From assembly GCA_949318235.1 (NCBI GenBank), contig OX439134.1:27222173-27286172 (forward strand): a stretch of 64,000 bases of DNA, read 5' to 3'. The notes under the pieces are model-generated. The model saw only the letters and a list, made by a program, of their open reading frames with translations, made no database searches and had not been told where the DNA came from. Every line of letters starts with the position of its first letter. Position 1 is the stretch's first letter. Below, one piece after another: positions 24,910-37,343 of the stretch. A program made the translations under genes and the position numbers. This DNA is from Ecdyonurus torrentis. Lineage: Eukaryota > Arthropoda > Insecta > Ephemeroptera > Heptageniidae.

Positions 24910-25663
24910 CTTAACTTATATCCCGTGGTTCTTATGTTAATTCTATGTACATTATGACCTAAATAGCCACAATGATATAACATTTTACTCAGTTGCCTTG
25001 TAGCAATACAATATGAATTTATATGGAAACTTTAATTAACGTATTCCTCTCATTTAAATATATATGGTATGTTAATATGACAATAGAGTATAATTTTATA
25101 ACGTAGTCTCCATACATATTGAATTTCATAATATATTTCATTTGCATAGTATAATACATTTATATTTCATCCCATTGCATATACCATAATTTAGCTTTCT
25201 ATTCTAATAAGTTGCTCGGAAAGTTTTTTTTTTTTTTTTTTTATGTCCTCAATGAAATAATTTAATTGAAATAATTTTTCAGATGATTTTTTTAAAGATA
25301 AATTTGTATCTGTCTTTGAAGGTAGTTTTAAAAAAAATCAGAAATTACATTATAATGCTGTCTTACATAATATTATGCTGTCTCGCATCCTAAAACTGTT
25401 GGCTTAATTTTTTTTTGTCAAATATATTTTTTGCTACATTTACCTAATTCTCATAACGACATGGTTTTATAGATAGGTGATATGTAATCGCAAAAACGAG
25501 GCAATGATGGCCTATGAAACAGCTTGATATTCATAATGAAAGCCTATAAAAAACCATTTCGGTAAGTTAGACATTTAGGTGATTCAATTAATTAATATTT
25601 CTAAAATCAAACCAAATAAAATCAATTTATACATCTTCAAACAAGATACGTCATTAATTCACA
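24910..25663. other. AT-rich DNA, nothing recognised
   Basis: A T run lies near 25226-25242. No exon or element supported. Confidence 0.45.
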
Positions 25664-26235
25664 CACTCTAAAAATTGGTGCATTACTTCAGTTACGAATA
25701 CTAACTTATTAAAAATATGCACTTTTAAGTTATTATTAATAGCTAAAATAATGCATTTTAGCAAATTATTAACAATTAACTTAAAATAGCTTAAAAAACT
25801 TAAATTAGCTATTTTTAAGAACTTGCTAAAATGCATTATTTTAGCTACTCGTAATAACTTAAAGGCGTAGAACATCTTGAACAAAAAAGTTGCGTAATAT
25901 CCTAACAAATCTGAAAATCAACGTTGATTTGTCCGAAGTCATTTATTTCTAATTTATTTTCCATTCACAAAATGCCACTGGTGGTCACTGACGTTACAGC
26001 TCGCTTGTTTTACGCGCGCATAAACCGGGCGAGTTGTGACGTCAGTGACCGCCAGTGTCATTTTGTAAATAGAAAATAAATTAGAAATAAATGACTCCGA
26101 CCAAATCAACGTTGATTTTGAGGTTTGTTAGGGTATTACGCAACTTTTTTGTTCAAGGTGTTTTACGCGTTTAAAAGTGTTTATCTTAAATAAGTTAGTA
26201 TTCTTAACTAAAATAATGCACCATTTTTTAGAGTG
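25664..26235. mobile_element. MITE-C copy 2, interrupted by a MITE-B
   Basis: Starts CACTCTAAAAATTGGTGCAT and ends CACCATTTTTTAGAGTG. After removing the MITE-B insert and one TTAA it is about 260 bp, against 258 bp for copy 1. The sequence on either side of the insert (AAC-TTAA and TTAA-AAGTG) equals the uninterrupted AACTTAAAAGTG in copy 1. Confidence 0.88.
25859..26174. mobile_element. MITE-B copy 2, nested in MITE-C
   Basis: TTAAAGGCGTAGAACATCTT at left and AAGGTGTTTTACGCGTTTAA at right, about 316 bp with near-complete inverted arms. The TTAA on both sides is a target duplication, proven by the empty site in MITE-C copy 1. Contains TGACGTCA near 26038. Confidence 0.93.
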
Positions 26236-27164
26236 CACATAATTTTTACATTGTAAAACTAAAAGTAAGGTAAGAATACTGTAGTAGTTTACAAAGTTTA
26301 CATTACTGTCATTTACAATATAGCATGGTAAATTATTTTTTTAACATAAGACTAAACTTGTTACATTTAAGATAGATCTGTGAAATCTGAATTACATTTT
26401 TAAAAATGATGCATTAAAAAAAATCTAATAATTTGCTTAACTTTCTTTATTAATATGTATTGCAGAACATTCTTTGATATTTAAATGAATCATAATAACA
26501 AGGCATATATAAATATCTGATTAACATATACACCACAGTAAGGTAAATTTATTATTTCTACTATTTCACTTTGTGCAATTTAATTGCAGTGTGCAGTGTC
26601 AACACTGCAGTAATCAACTTTTGACCTTTTCTATTTGTGACCTCAATGACCTTCACCACCTTACTTGGCAACAATGTATCTGTGTTTTATCCCTAGAGTG
26701 TTTGTATATGTATACACACCCATTGTTTCATGTATTAGAACATAGATTTTTCTTTTATTTACTCAGCGATGCATACAAAAATAAAAACTGATCAAGATTT
26801 TAAAATGTTCGAAATAAAAATTGCTATAAAGGTTGTAAATGAAATTTATTTTCTTTTCTTAAACCTCTATTAGATTCTTTTCAAAAGTATAGTGTTGACT
26901 TATATAACCATCAGATAAGAAACGTTTTTTTTTTTCACACAAATTTTACATAATATTTGTAGGATCATTGTGGGGGCTATATTTTTGCCTTTTTAACTTA
27001 AAATAAAATGCGTTTTTTCAGCTTAAATGTTAAACTTCATACTTATACTGAAATAGACTAATAAAAAAAGCAAATTGTATGCAAAACAACAACAACAAGA
27101 ATGCAAAACACTGAGCTTTAAATTTCCATCTTTATATTTTACTTACTTTCCAAATATTCCAATA
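26236..27164. other. AT-rich DNA; GC-richer patch at 26575-26720
   Basis: A 72-codon plus-strand frame starting at 26573 includes CSVQCQHCSNQLLTF and has more normal base composition than most frames here. No splice or domain support was found, and I cannot exclude a decayed retroelement. Confidence 0.3.
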
Positions 27165-27509
27165 TTAAAGGAATAGACCATAGAAAAACATAAGCATTTA
27201 TATCACAAAACACTTGATGGGATTTACATAAATAACATTAGTTTACCTTAAAACCCAACAGTAGCCCCGTAGCAGTGATCAGAAAATTCGATTTATGCAA
27301 CCCGCACAATATTTTCATACTAATTTTTACATGTTTCTGACGTCATAAACATGAATAGTCACGCAAAGTGCATACTTTACAGTTTTTTCACGCTCTCTCG
27401 TGGAGCTACATTAACATTATATGGTAAAAATTGTCATCAGTTTTGAAGATCCCATTTCTTGTTTATTCATTAAAAAGCACATGTTGTTTTATGTGGTCTA
27501 TGGCTTTAA
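27165..27509 (+). mobile_element. MITE-A copy 9
   Basis: Full-length copy of 345 bp: TTAAAGGAATAGACCATAG at left, ATGTGGTCTATGGCTTTAA at right, all internal landmarks present, TGACGTCA near 27339. Very close in sequence to copy 10. Confidence 0.96.
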
Positions 27510-28040
27510 GTTTTATTCAAAGGTTATTGTTGTTTTAATGTGTGTTATGGATATATTTCACTTTAACAAGATTTTAAGTGTATTAATTTTCCGCACAACA
27601 AATCAGTGTAAAATTAAATTATTATTTGAAACGTTATAGAATTATGTTTACTAATATTCTCCACGTACCACAGTATAGTAATAGAGATAATCAAATTATA
27701 ATACACACATCAACTAGATGAGGGTTTTCACAGTGATATTAATATAATATTATTGTATGTACATACGGTACTTTGGATTGTAGTTTAATATGATTAATAT
27801 TTGAATGATTTTGATTCATCAACTCAAAATACATTCAAATTTGTTATTTTATTCCCTTGAATCATTTCAATATAAATAAAATTACAAACAATTTCATGTG
27901 GAATTTAATTTTGTTATTTTCAAAAATTTTGCATATAGATTTATTATGTAAGAGGTTCTTAAGGAGTCCGAATTCCAATATCTCCCCTTAATTTCTATGA
28001 AACTTGAGATCACTGGTTAAGATTACTGTGCTGGTTACCC
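27510..28040. other. AT-rich DNA, nothing recognised
   Basis: No exon or element supported between MITE-A copies 9 and 10. Confidence 0.45.
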
Positions 28041-28385
28041 TTAAAACCATAGACCACATAAAACAACATGTGCTTTTTAATGAATAAAAACACAAAATGG
28101 GATCTTCATAGCTGATGACAATTTTTAACAGAATGTTAATGTAGCCCCACGAGAGAGCGTTAAAAAATTGTAAAGTATGCAATTTGCGTGAAAATTCATG
28201 TTTATGACGTCAGAAACATGCAAAAATTAGTATGAAAATGTTGTGCGGGTTGCATAAATTGAATATTCTGATCACTGCTACGATGCTACAGTTGGGTTTT
28301 GAGTCAAACTAATATTATTTATGTAAATCCCATCAAGTGTTTTGTGATATAAATGCTTATGTTTTTCTCTGGTCTATTCCTTTAA
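28041..28385 (-). mobile_element. MITE-A copy 10
   Basis: Full-length 345 bp, opposite orientation to copy 9 and 531 bp away from it, so the two could pair as a large stem. Carries TATGACGTCAGAAACATG and ends CTGGTCTATTCCTTTAA. Confidence 0.96.
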
Positions 28386-29137
28386 TAAATAAATTTTGCT
28401 GAATTGGCTATAGCATAATCATTAAAAAGAAATTACTTTTATTCGTGTGAAGAAAAAAAAGTTCCGTAAGTCAGTTTAAAATTAAATTTATACACGATGA
28501 TTGCGTTAAACTCTACTTAAAAAATGACTTATTTCAACGTAATATAAAAAAATTATTCTAAGATTAAATATAAAATTATTCATTTGAAGCATATATAAAT
28601 AAAAAAAATGACAAGTTACTTAAGAATTATATCACACATTAATTACTGGTTGTACTTGGTAAAGTCGCCTGAAGAAAAATGTTCTTTATTACGAGTTTGT
28701 GTGCTGCAAAGCATTCAGCTAAGAGTGCCAAAGTAGCTCAACGTGAGGCTATAAGAATTGGCAACAGGTGTGAACATCAAAACCACAAAAAAAAAAAAAA
28801 AGTGTCACGTCACGTTTGTGACGTCATATAATTACTAAATTTGTCTTCACGTAATCTTATTTGTTATTTACTCATTGTGTTAAGAACATGCGGATAAATT
28901 GTACATTGTTAGTTAAGCTGAAGTAAATATCTAAAATAAATTTTACGGTAAATAGATTACTTTTGTATAATTTATGTTTTATTTTTTTATTTTTTTTTTT
29001 TTATTTTTTTTTTACTGTGACAACTTTTAGTGAAATTTAGTTGAGAAAACAGTTATCATAACATAAAAAAAAAATACATCAATGAAAATAGTTGTTATAA
29101 AATTCAATTTAGCTTGTTCTGTAAAGTATAGTGAATC
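28386..29137. other. AT-rich DNA around the 28.7-kb candidate ORF
   Basis: Apart from the candidate exon, contains an A tract near 28787-28801, a TGACGTCA at 28819-28826 and T-rich tracts near 28985-29015. Confidence 0.45.
28679..28767 (+). CDS. Candidate short exon ending at a GT donor
   Basis: An ATG at 28679 opens a frame of 29 codons plus two bases with balanced composition (it includes AAKHSAKSAKVAQREAIRIG) and stops being exon-like at CAACAG/GTGTGA, a weak donor. An in-frame TGA just upstream would make the ATG a true start. Translation continues open past the donor to about 28827. Downstream at about 28788 lies an A15 tract, so a poly(A)-tailed retrocopy is an alternative. I do not recognise the product. 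Confidence 0.2.
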
Positions 29138-29684
29138 TCATTAATAGTGATTGGCTGCCCAACAAAATAAGACACTTTCATTGGTTGATCTTGTTTTTTG
29201 AGCCGATTAAAGTGAGTCGCGTTGCGAATGGAACTTTTTTTGGGTGAAGTTTCGTTCATTCTTATCAAGTTCAAAGTTCTAAACGAGAAATAAAAATTAT
29301 CAATCATATATAAACGTATAGTAAACAGGTAATGACATCATTATCAGATGTTTTTTTACAAAGGAAAATTTTCGAAGCTGGCTCAAGAGTTGTGTGTAGC
29401 TTACAGTTCGTTCTGTAAACTACACACTAATATTTAGCCAGCTTCAAAAAAAAAATTCGTTAAAAACATCTGAGCATGACGTCAATACCTGTTTACTACG
29501 TTTATATGCATGGTGGATCATTGTTATTTTTTCGTTTAGAACTTTGGACCTGATAAGAATGAACGAAACTTCAAAAAAAAAAAGGTCCATGCTCATCATG
29601 CGACTCACTTTTATCGGCTCAAAAAACAAGATCAACTAATGAATGTGCCTGATTTTTTTGGTCATCATCTCTATCCATTAATAA
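29138..29684. mobile_element. MITE-I copy 1, ~547-bp foldback
   Basis: Two arms of about 265 bp share, in inverted order, TTGATCTTGTTTTTTGAGCC, GAAGTTTCGTTCATTCTTAT, CTAAACGA, TAAACAGGTA and GAAGCTGGCT. The centre is AGTTCGTTC. Short lysine-rich frames on the minus strand are artefacts of the palindrome. A half copy lies at 33101-33420. Confidence 0.75.
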
Positions 29685-30882
29685 ATCAGTTTTACATTTG
29701 TTTGATCAGTATCATAGCCACACAAATAAAGTGTTTATCAAATAATGGAAAGGTTGATATTAAAAATACTTATAGTCTTAAAAGGTAATTTTACTGTACA
29801 GTATAATGGACAAACAAGCATAATGATTATTCAGGCCCGACTTCAGCAATAATAATTTATATCAACAATATTTTCTGTCATATTAGTTATGCTGCACAGC
29901 ATAACAGTTCTGTTGTAAATAGTATTAAAATAAATTGACACAAAAAATGTAACGAAATTTTTTTAGAAAATTAATGGTAAACCTAATGTGTAATTGCGTG
30001 CCCTATATGGTAATTTTACTATTTATCGGCACTTGTATTTTTTTTAGTACCTTTCACTCATTTCAGGGTTTTAAAATTTTAGAAAATAAATGATAAAGCT
30101 ATCATTTTTGTGTAAAAACTTCAAAACTCAAAAAAAAAAAATAATAATAATAAAATAAAAAAAACTGCCGATAATTTTGGCAAGCATGCAAATAACTAGT
30201 GCAATTATCATATAATTTAAAGCAATTCTATGATATTGAACTTTTTTTTTTTTTTTTTTTTTTTTTTAGATATTCCAACACGTTAAAGTTGCTTGTTGCT
30301 TGGTATATTATGTTAAGTGATCAGTGATATTTTTGTATATTTGTAAATAGTTGTTTTCTGTATGTGTTGTGTTATTGTAATGACAATATATTATATATTT
30401 TACATTTTTTAATCTACTGATCAATAAATTTATTTATTTATTTTATTTGTTTAGATGCAATTCCAAATTATCATGATCATAAATTACTGAATTTCTATCA
30501 TCAGTTCATATAAATGAAACTTAATTATTAATGAAATAAACTATCATAATATTTAAAAACACGCTGTGTTTGTTCATTCAATTTGGTTTGAAAGAATGCT
30601 TATTATATGAGGACAAAGCGAATAGTTGGCACGACTTCAAATCCATAAAGTAAATAATTGTCATATAGACAAACGAACGACATCAGTTTGTGACATATGT
30701 TTGCAAGCATATGAGTGTCAGTTTATTTTATATAGTAACACATGAGCACAATCCGCGCTTTCTATCACCCTTTCTCCATTTGACTACTGTCATAACAATA
30801 AAAAATATATTTATCCATCTTTAACGCGATTATTTTTTTTATCTATTTCTTTATAGTCTGTGGAAATTTTCTGTGACAAATA
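29685..30882. other. AT-rich DNA with possible LINE 3' tail
   Basis: A T run at 30243-30267. From about 30270 to 30450 a stretch ending TGATCAATAAATTTATTTAT resembles a LINE 3' untranslated end with an ATTT-type tail, but no coding remnant precedes it. Otherwise nothing recognised. Confidence 0.35.
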
Positions 30883-31628
30883 GATGAATGAATGAATGAA
30901 TGAATGAATGAATGAATGAATGAATGAATGAATGAATGAATGAATGAATGAATGAATGAATGAATGAATGAATGAATGAATGAATGAATGAATGAATGAA
31001 TGAATGAATGAATGAATGAATGAATGAATGAATGAATGAATGAATGAATGAATGAATGAATGAATGAATGAATGAATGAATGAATGAATGAATGAATGAA
31101 TGAATGAATGAATGAATGAATGAATGAATGAATGAATGAATGAATGAATGAATGAATGAATGAATGAATGAATGAATGAATGAATGAATGAATGAATGAA
31201 TGAATGAATGAATGAATGAATGAATGAATGAATGAATGAATGAATGAATGAAAGAACGAACGAACGAACGAACGAACGAACGAACGAACGAACGAACGAA
31301 CGAACGAACGAACGAACGAACGAACGAACGAACGAACGAACGAACGAACGAACGAACGAACGAACGAACGAACGAACGAACGAACGAACGAACGAACGAA
31401 CGAACGAACGAACGAACGAACGAACGAACGAACGAACGAACGAACGAACGAACGAACGAACGAACGAACGAACGAACGAACGAACGAACGAACGAACGAA
31501 CGAACGAACGAACGAACGAACGAACGAACGAACGAACGAACGAACGAACGAACGAACGAACGAACGAACGAACGAACGAACGAACGAACGAACGAACGAA
31601 CGAACGAACGAAGGAATGAATGAATGAA

Positions 31629-31691
<63 letters not shown>

Positions 31692-31692
31692 A
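30883..31692. repeat. Composite tetranucleotide tract (TGAA)n(CGAA)n(TAAA)n
   Basis: About 370 bp of TGAA units, then about 357 bp (around 89 units) of CGAA, three TGAA units, and about 64 bp of TAAA. Block borders are sharp. Long frames on both strands (SFVR-type minus, NERT-type plus) exist only because a 4-bp unit without stops is open in all frames. The CGAA block is a dense CpG island. Confidence 0.97.
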
Positions 31693-33100
31693 TATCAATT
31701 CAATTATCATATAAAACGAAGCTTATAATAAAAATTTAAAACGTTAAAGAAATGTCAAACAAATAATGTGAAAATGTAATTTACATTTATAATGCGCGCA
31801 TAACTTTATTACTAACACAAAAGTATAATATTATTTAAAATTATTCTATTCTTTATATAACTAAATTATAAATGAACACAAAATAATTACTTATTATTAT
31901 AATTAAATAGAATTTATTCTTTGTTCTAAATTAAATTAATTTTAATGAAATATATTAAAACATTTTAACAAATTTATATTATTTATTTTGTGAATAAATT
32001 AATAAAAGTGGATAAAAACTTTGAACTAATTTTTTATTTTATATATATTAAAATTAACGATGATTTTATTCCTTTGTATTTTAAGGCACAAAATTTTTCG
32101 ATTGAAAGATATGCAATGTAATAAAATACGCCGATATACACTATAAAATACCATTACGAAAAGAAATTTGTGTTTAAAACATTTGCAACGTATGTTTCTT
32201 TAACTAAAACTCATATATTTATACGGCGCAGAGACTATAGCATCATTAATATAATTGTTCTTCTCTGTATATAGTACGGACGCAAAAAAAATCTTATTGT
32301 ATCTTCCATTTAAATATTTCCATTTAAATGCATCGTTAATCCCTATAAAGCAAAAAATAAACGTATGTTTATCTCAGATACACTGCAGTATTTACTTTTT
32401 GTTTGTGTTTTAGTTTTTAATTTTGTGTTTTTATGCTAAAAATTTATTACTAGTATTTATAACGTGTACTTCTATATTTCTAAATTCTATGAAACATGTT
32501 TGAAAAATATAACTTTTTTTTTCAATTTTTTAGTATTATTTTTACACACAGAAAAATGAGGAAGTAATCTAAAACTTACGTAACGTGACAAGATGACATA
32601 CAAAAATTAAAAACAAGCTACTTTTATAAAATAATGGTAACAAAAATAATATGTACTGAAAGATATCATCAAAAACATATTGTTATACCAAACAATAGTT
32701 TCTTCTATATTTTTTTTTATAGTTGAAAGCAAACTTCTTGAGAAAAGAAGCAATTTCTGATAGGATGGTTGAGTAAATGCAACACATTGCCGCTAGAAGC
32801 AATTTGGACTGATGCCAACAAACAAACAAAAAGTCCTTACTTTCTTTCATTCAAGACAACTGTGCTGATCTCTTATTTCTTATTATTATGATACCTTTTA
32901 CTTTAGTTTATATGGAAGAAAAAAATTGCTCCATCATCATTTTCTAACCCTCCTTTTAGTATGTGAAGGTGGTATACCATTAGGTGCATAGAGCGAACGA
33001 AATATTAAATCAAGATATAATTATACTATTACTGATCTTATGATTTATTATTCGATTTATCGGTATTAAATTTAAAACCATGCTACATTAGTTTCAAAAA
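31693..33100. other. AT-rich DNA, nothing secure
   Basis: At 32700-32725 a pyrimidine-rich tract ending ATAG precedes a 17-codon frame; this fits a splice acceptor but has no further support. Confidence 0.4.
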
Positions 33101-33127
33101 TTGAAAAAAAGAAGTTGAAAGTATGTG

Positions 33128-33163
<36 letters not shown>

Positions 33164-33420
33164 TCTTTCATGGCTGCTCAAAAAAAATAGACATATTCAT
33201 TCTTATTTTTTGAGCCGATAAAAATGAGTCACTGTTAAAATACATATAAATATCATTATATTATGTTTGAATACATATAAACGTCGTAAACAAGTAGCGA
33301 CGTCATGATCAGGGGTTTTTAACACAGAAAAAATATCGATACTGGCTCAATATTTGTGTGTGGTTTGCAGAACGAACTAGTATTAACTAGCGTCATTTTA
33401 TTTGGACGAAATCATGTACA
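33101..33420. mobile_element. MITE-I copy 2, half element
   Basis: Shares TTTTTTGAGCCGATAAAA, ATATAAACGTCGTAAACAAG, GACGTCATGATCAGG and ACTGGCTCAATATTTGTGTG with MITE-I copy 1 but lacks the second arm. Contains a run of 31 A at 33131-33161. Confidence 0.6.
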
Positions 33421-34060
<640 letters not shown>

Positions 34061-34843
34061 CAGTCCTTCACGCTCTGATTTGCAACTAAGAACAGAGTAA
34101 GAGAGTTACAACGTACCCAAATATATACCAAATTAGTTACTCTAAACTAATTTCATATCACTAAAATACCAATAATCAAAACCATTTAAGTAAAAAGAGA
34201 AAGAAACATTTAACAAAAAAAAATAAATAAAAAAAATAAACATTGAAACAAAAAAATCACAGAGATGACTTAAATTTATGAGATTTTTCTATACATCTTT
34301 TTAATGTTTTAACTAAATTATAAGTAAAGCAATGATTAACTTTTTGTATTTACATCCTTTAAAAAAAACGATGTTCCTTGCTAATTAACTCGAGCTTCAA
34401 TTACTTGATGCTACTTCGTCAAAACTAAAAAGTTGGGATGAAATTTTGAAATTTTTTCAAATATATTAAATACGAAATATGATACGTAAATCGAGTTATT
34501 TTTCTCCCTGCCTAAATACGTAACAACTTTTAATTTGGATTATTAATACAGAAATTAAGGGTTTCATATTATACAAAAAATATTAAACTTAACACTTTAC
34601 ATAACGAAAATATAGTACCCAAAGTATTACATAGTACAAAATCACACTTGTCTCGTATCTTCCGCTTGAAGAAAACTGAAATGGTAGAGAACAATACAGT
34701 ACAGTGCATACTGATGTTTTTCCAATGTTCAAATCAACAACATGCCCGTAGTTGTGACTGATGATTCATTTCAATAACATTTTATTAGTACCATTTATAA
34801 TCATAGATATTAAAAAAAATTACCTTTTATTTATTAAAGCCAT
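34061..34843. other. AT-rich DNA, nothing recognised
   Basis: No exon or element supported. Confidence 0.45.
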
Positions 34844-35182
34844 ATATAGACCACATAAAACAACATGTACTTTTTAATGAATAAACACAAAATGGGATCT
34901 TCAAAACGGATGACAAATTTTTACCAGAATGTTAATGTAGCCCCACAAGAGAGCGTGAAAATACTGTAAAGTATGCAATTTGCGTGAAAATTCATGTTTA
35001 TGACGTCAGAAACATGCAAAAATTAGTATAAAAATGTTGTGTGTGTTGCATAAATCGAATTTTCTGATCACTGCTACGGGGCTATTGTTGGGTTTTGAGA
35101 CAAACTAATGTTATTTATGTAAATCCCATCAAGTGTTTTGAGATATAAATGCTTATGTTTTTCTCTGGTCTATTCCTTCAAA
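34844..35182 (-). mobile_element. MITE-A copy 11
   Basis: TTAAAGCCATATATAGACCAC at left; the right end TGGTCTATTCCTTCAA has a point change in its TTAA. TGACGTCA near 35002 lies within TTTATGACGTCAGAAACATG. Confidence 0.93.
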
Positions 35183-36280
35183 GGTTATATTATATCGTAT
35201 CTCTATTCAGTTATTTCATATATTTTTATGTATTTAAAAGTTGATCCATACATTTTCAAAAGTTAATGTATAATAATTACATTTGATAAAAAATTTGAGG
35301 ATACGAGGCCATCAGATAAGGGAGATAAATTAATAAAATTAGCATGGAGCCTAATGGGTATAAAAATTTCAAAGATTCGTTATTTAAAGTTTTGCATATA
35401 GTGATGCAACAAAATTTTAAATATCATTGCATGTATACAAAATAATAATATAAAAAGTCATATTTTATGCCTTATATTTATAACTTTTATTAAAATCACC
35501 GTACAGTACTTAATTTTAAGCTATAATATTGTTCTAACAACTTATTTTTATTTTACTTCAACCTGTCACGTCGGATCAACTCTACAACTATGATTACAAA
35601 ACTTTTTAAGTTCACTATAACATACAACAATGTTAAGAAACTCTTTGTTCATAAGAAACATTAAATACTAAAATAATAAACAGATTTTTTTTTTAACTTT
35701 TCATAGTTTTAAGTTTATTAATATTTATATTACATTGTGAAGTTTTTTCTTTTTTGTTAAAATAAAAATTAGCGTCTGTGACGTCAGCAGACAAACATAA
35801 GCTCTTTTTTTTTCCGCCCTATTGTTTAATGCATTGTTTGTATTATATATTATATCAAAATATAATATATCGTTATTTTTTTGTGACGTTTCTATAATTT
35901 ATCGTACAGATAACGAAGTTTTATTGAAACTTTTTTGTGTGTGTGTGTTTATTTTTTATTTTAGGGTTGTTATAAAAATGAAGTATCATCACATTTCTTT
36001 TTAAACATTAAAATAAATTTTATTAAATGATATGAGTATGTAATATATTTAAGAGATTCGTGTTTTTTTTTAACAGTTGCTCGTCAGACGAAAACAGTTA
36101 ACTTAAATATTTTGCTTATTTTGCACCAAAAGTTTTTATAAAAGAATAGACAAATTTAATAAACTTTAAATCATTTATTTTTGTACATTTCCCTTCCTAG
36201 AAATTACATATAATATGATGGTATATTTTTTACAACTTTCAATAACCTAAAAAAAAAAATAGAGCATATTAATTTTTAAT
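35183..36280. other. AT-rich DNA, nothing recognised
   Basis: TGACGTCA at 35779-35786 lies outside any recognised element. A 60-codon frame at 35822-36004 is composition-driven. Confidence 0.45.
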
Positions 36281-36289
36281 CTCTCTCTG

Positions 36290-36347
<58 letters not shown>
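36281..36347. repeat. (CT)n(AT)n compound microsatellite
   Basis: CT-rich run from 36281 followed by about 18 AT units. Confidence 0.93.
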
Positions 36348-36349
<2 letters not shown>

Positions 36350-36695
36350 ACATCTTACTCATTAAAACGAATTATAAGATTTTTTGTCCAAATTTTTTAT
36401 TATTATTACAAAAGTATTTTTAAAGCAAGTCTATTAAAAATATTTACATTTAGGCATAATACTGTCCATTACCCAGTGAGGAATCAATCAGTTTAATTAT
36501 CAATTAATCAATTTACTATGTTACTATTACTAATTGTACTTTTTTATGTAATATACGTATACCACAACTTTTACTGTAATAAAAGTCACAATAGATAAAA
36601 CTCTTACAATAAAATTTTATTTCATTAAAGTGTTACAAGTGGAATAATCATTTTATTCACGTATTATTATTATCATTAATCAGCATTATGTTACA
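36348..36695. other. AT-rich DNA, nothing recognised
   Basis: No exon or element supported. Confidence 0.45.
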
Positions 36696-37038
36696 TTAAA
36701 GGAATAGACCATAAGAAAACATAAAAATTATATCACAAAACACTTGATGGGACTTATATTAATAACATTAGTTTGTCTCAATACCAAACTTTATCGTCAG
36801 AGCAGTGGTCAGAAAATTTAGATTTCTGCAACATGCACAACGTTTCCATACTAATTTTTGCCTGTTTCTGACGTCAGAAACCGGAATCGTCACGCAAATA
36901 GCATACTTTACAGTATTTTCACGCTCTCTTGTGGGGCCAAATTTACATTCTAGGAAAAACAGTTATTAGTTTTGGAGATCCCATTATGTATTTAGTCATT
37001 AAAAAGCACATGTTGTTTTATGTAGTCTATGGCTTTAA
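36696..37038 (+). mobile_element. MITE-A copy 12, next to a splice donor
   Basis: TTAA-flanked, about 343 bp, TGACGTCA near 36870 within GTTTCTGACGTCAGAAAC. Its right TTAA lies 35 nt past the minus-strand splice donor at 37072-37073, so it sits at the very start of the intron following that exon. Confidence 0.94.
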
Positions 37039-37073
37039 TAGAAGTTATATGTAATAGTTTTTTAAATACTTAC

Positions 37074-37343
37074 CAATTTTATCAATTTCCGGTGAGATCC
37101 TCAAAGTGACAGTAATCATAAGAAGTGCTAAACCCAGCAACATGGTGGCAAAAGTTGCAAAGATAGCAACTACATACTTCCGCTTTAGCTCTATATTTGT
37201 TTCATTTTGCATACTACTTAGACGCCGTTGTGCCGCTTTTTGTCTCAAAATCATAACCCATGGTTCCACATCCGTGGGTGTACAACTTCGTCGTGAGTTG
37301 GACCCCACACTCACACTGTGTCTGTTTGGTACCACAAGACCAC
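37074..37343 (-). CDS. Internal exon, single-pass membrane protein (unrecognised)
   Basis: A 270-nt exon flanked by a good acceptor (AACTTTCAG/GTGG) and a consensus donor (ATTG/GTAAGT), phase 1 at both ends. It joins in frame to the exon at 40116. In the joined numbering it covers residues 64-153. It is Ser/Arg-rich (NRHSVSVGSNSRRSCTPTD), then has AAQRRLSS, which fits a basophilic-kinase site, then a basic ELKRKY followed by one hydrophobic span of about 25 residues (120-144, YVVAIFATFATMLLG...). The basic residues before the span suggest a cytoplasmic N-terminus. Coding is well supported by the splice sites and base composition. I do not recognise the family. The remaining downstream exons were not found. 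Confidence 0.75.

Noticed and set aside
29104..29635. Lys/Asn-rich frames of 63-67 codons on the minus strand
   Set aside because: They are the arms of the MITE-I foldback and mirror each other.
30811..31710. 299-codon minus-strand frame (SFVR/SFIH repeats) and matching 120-codon plus-strand frames
   Set aside because: Produced entirely by 4-bp repeats that contain no stop in any frame; no non-repeat coding sequence is attached.
32726..32776. 17-codon frame after a good pyrimidine tract and AG
   Set aside because: Acceptor-like, but the frame is too short and nothing links it to another exon.
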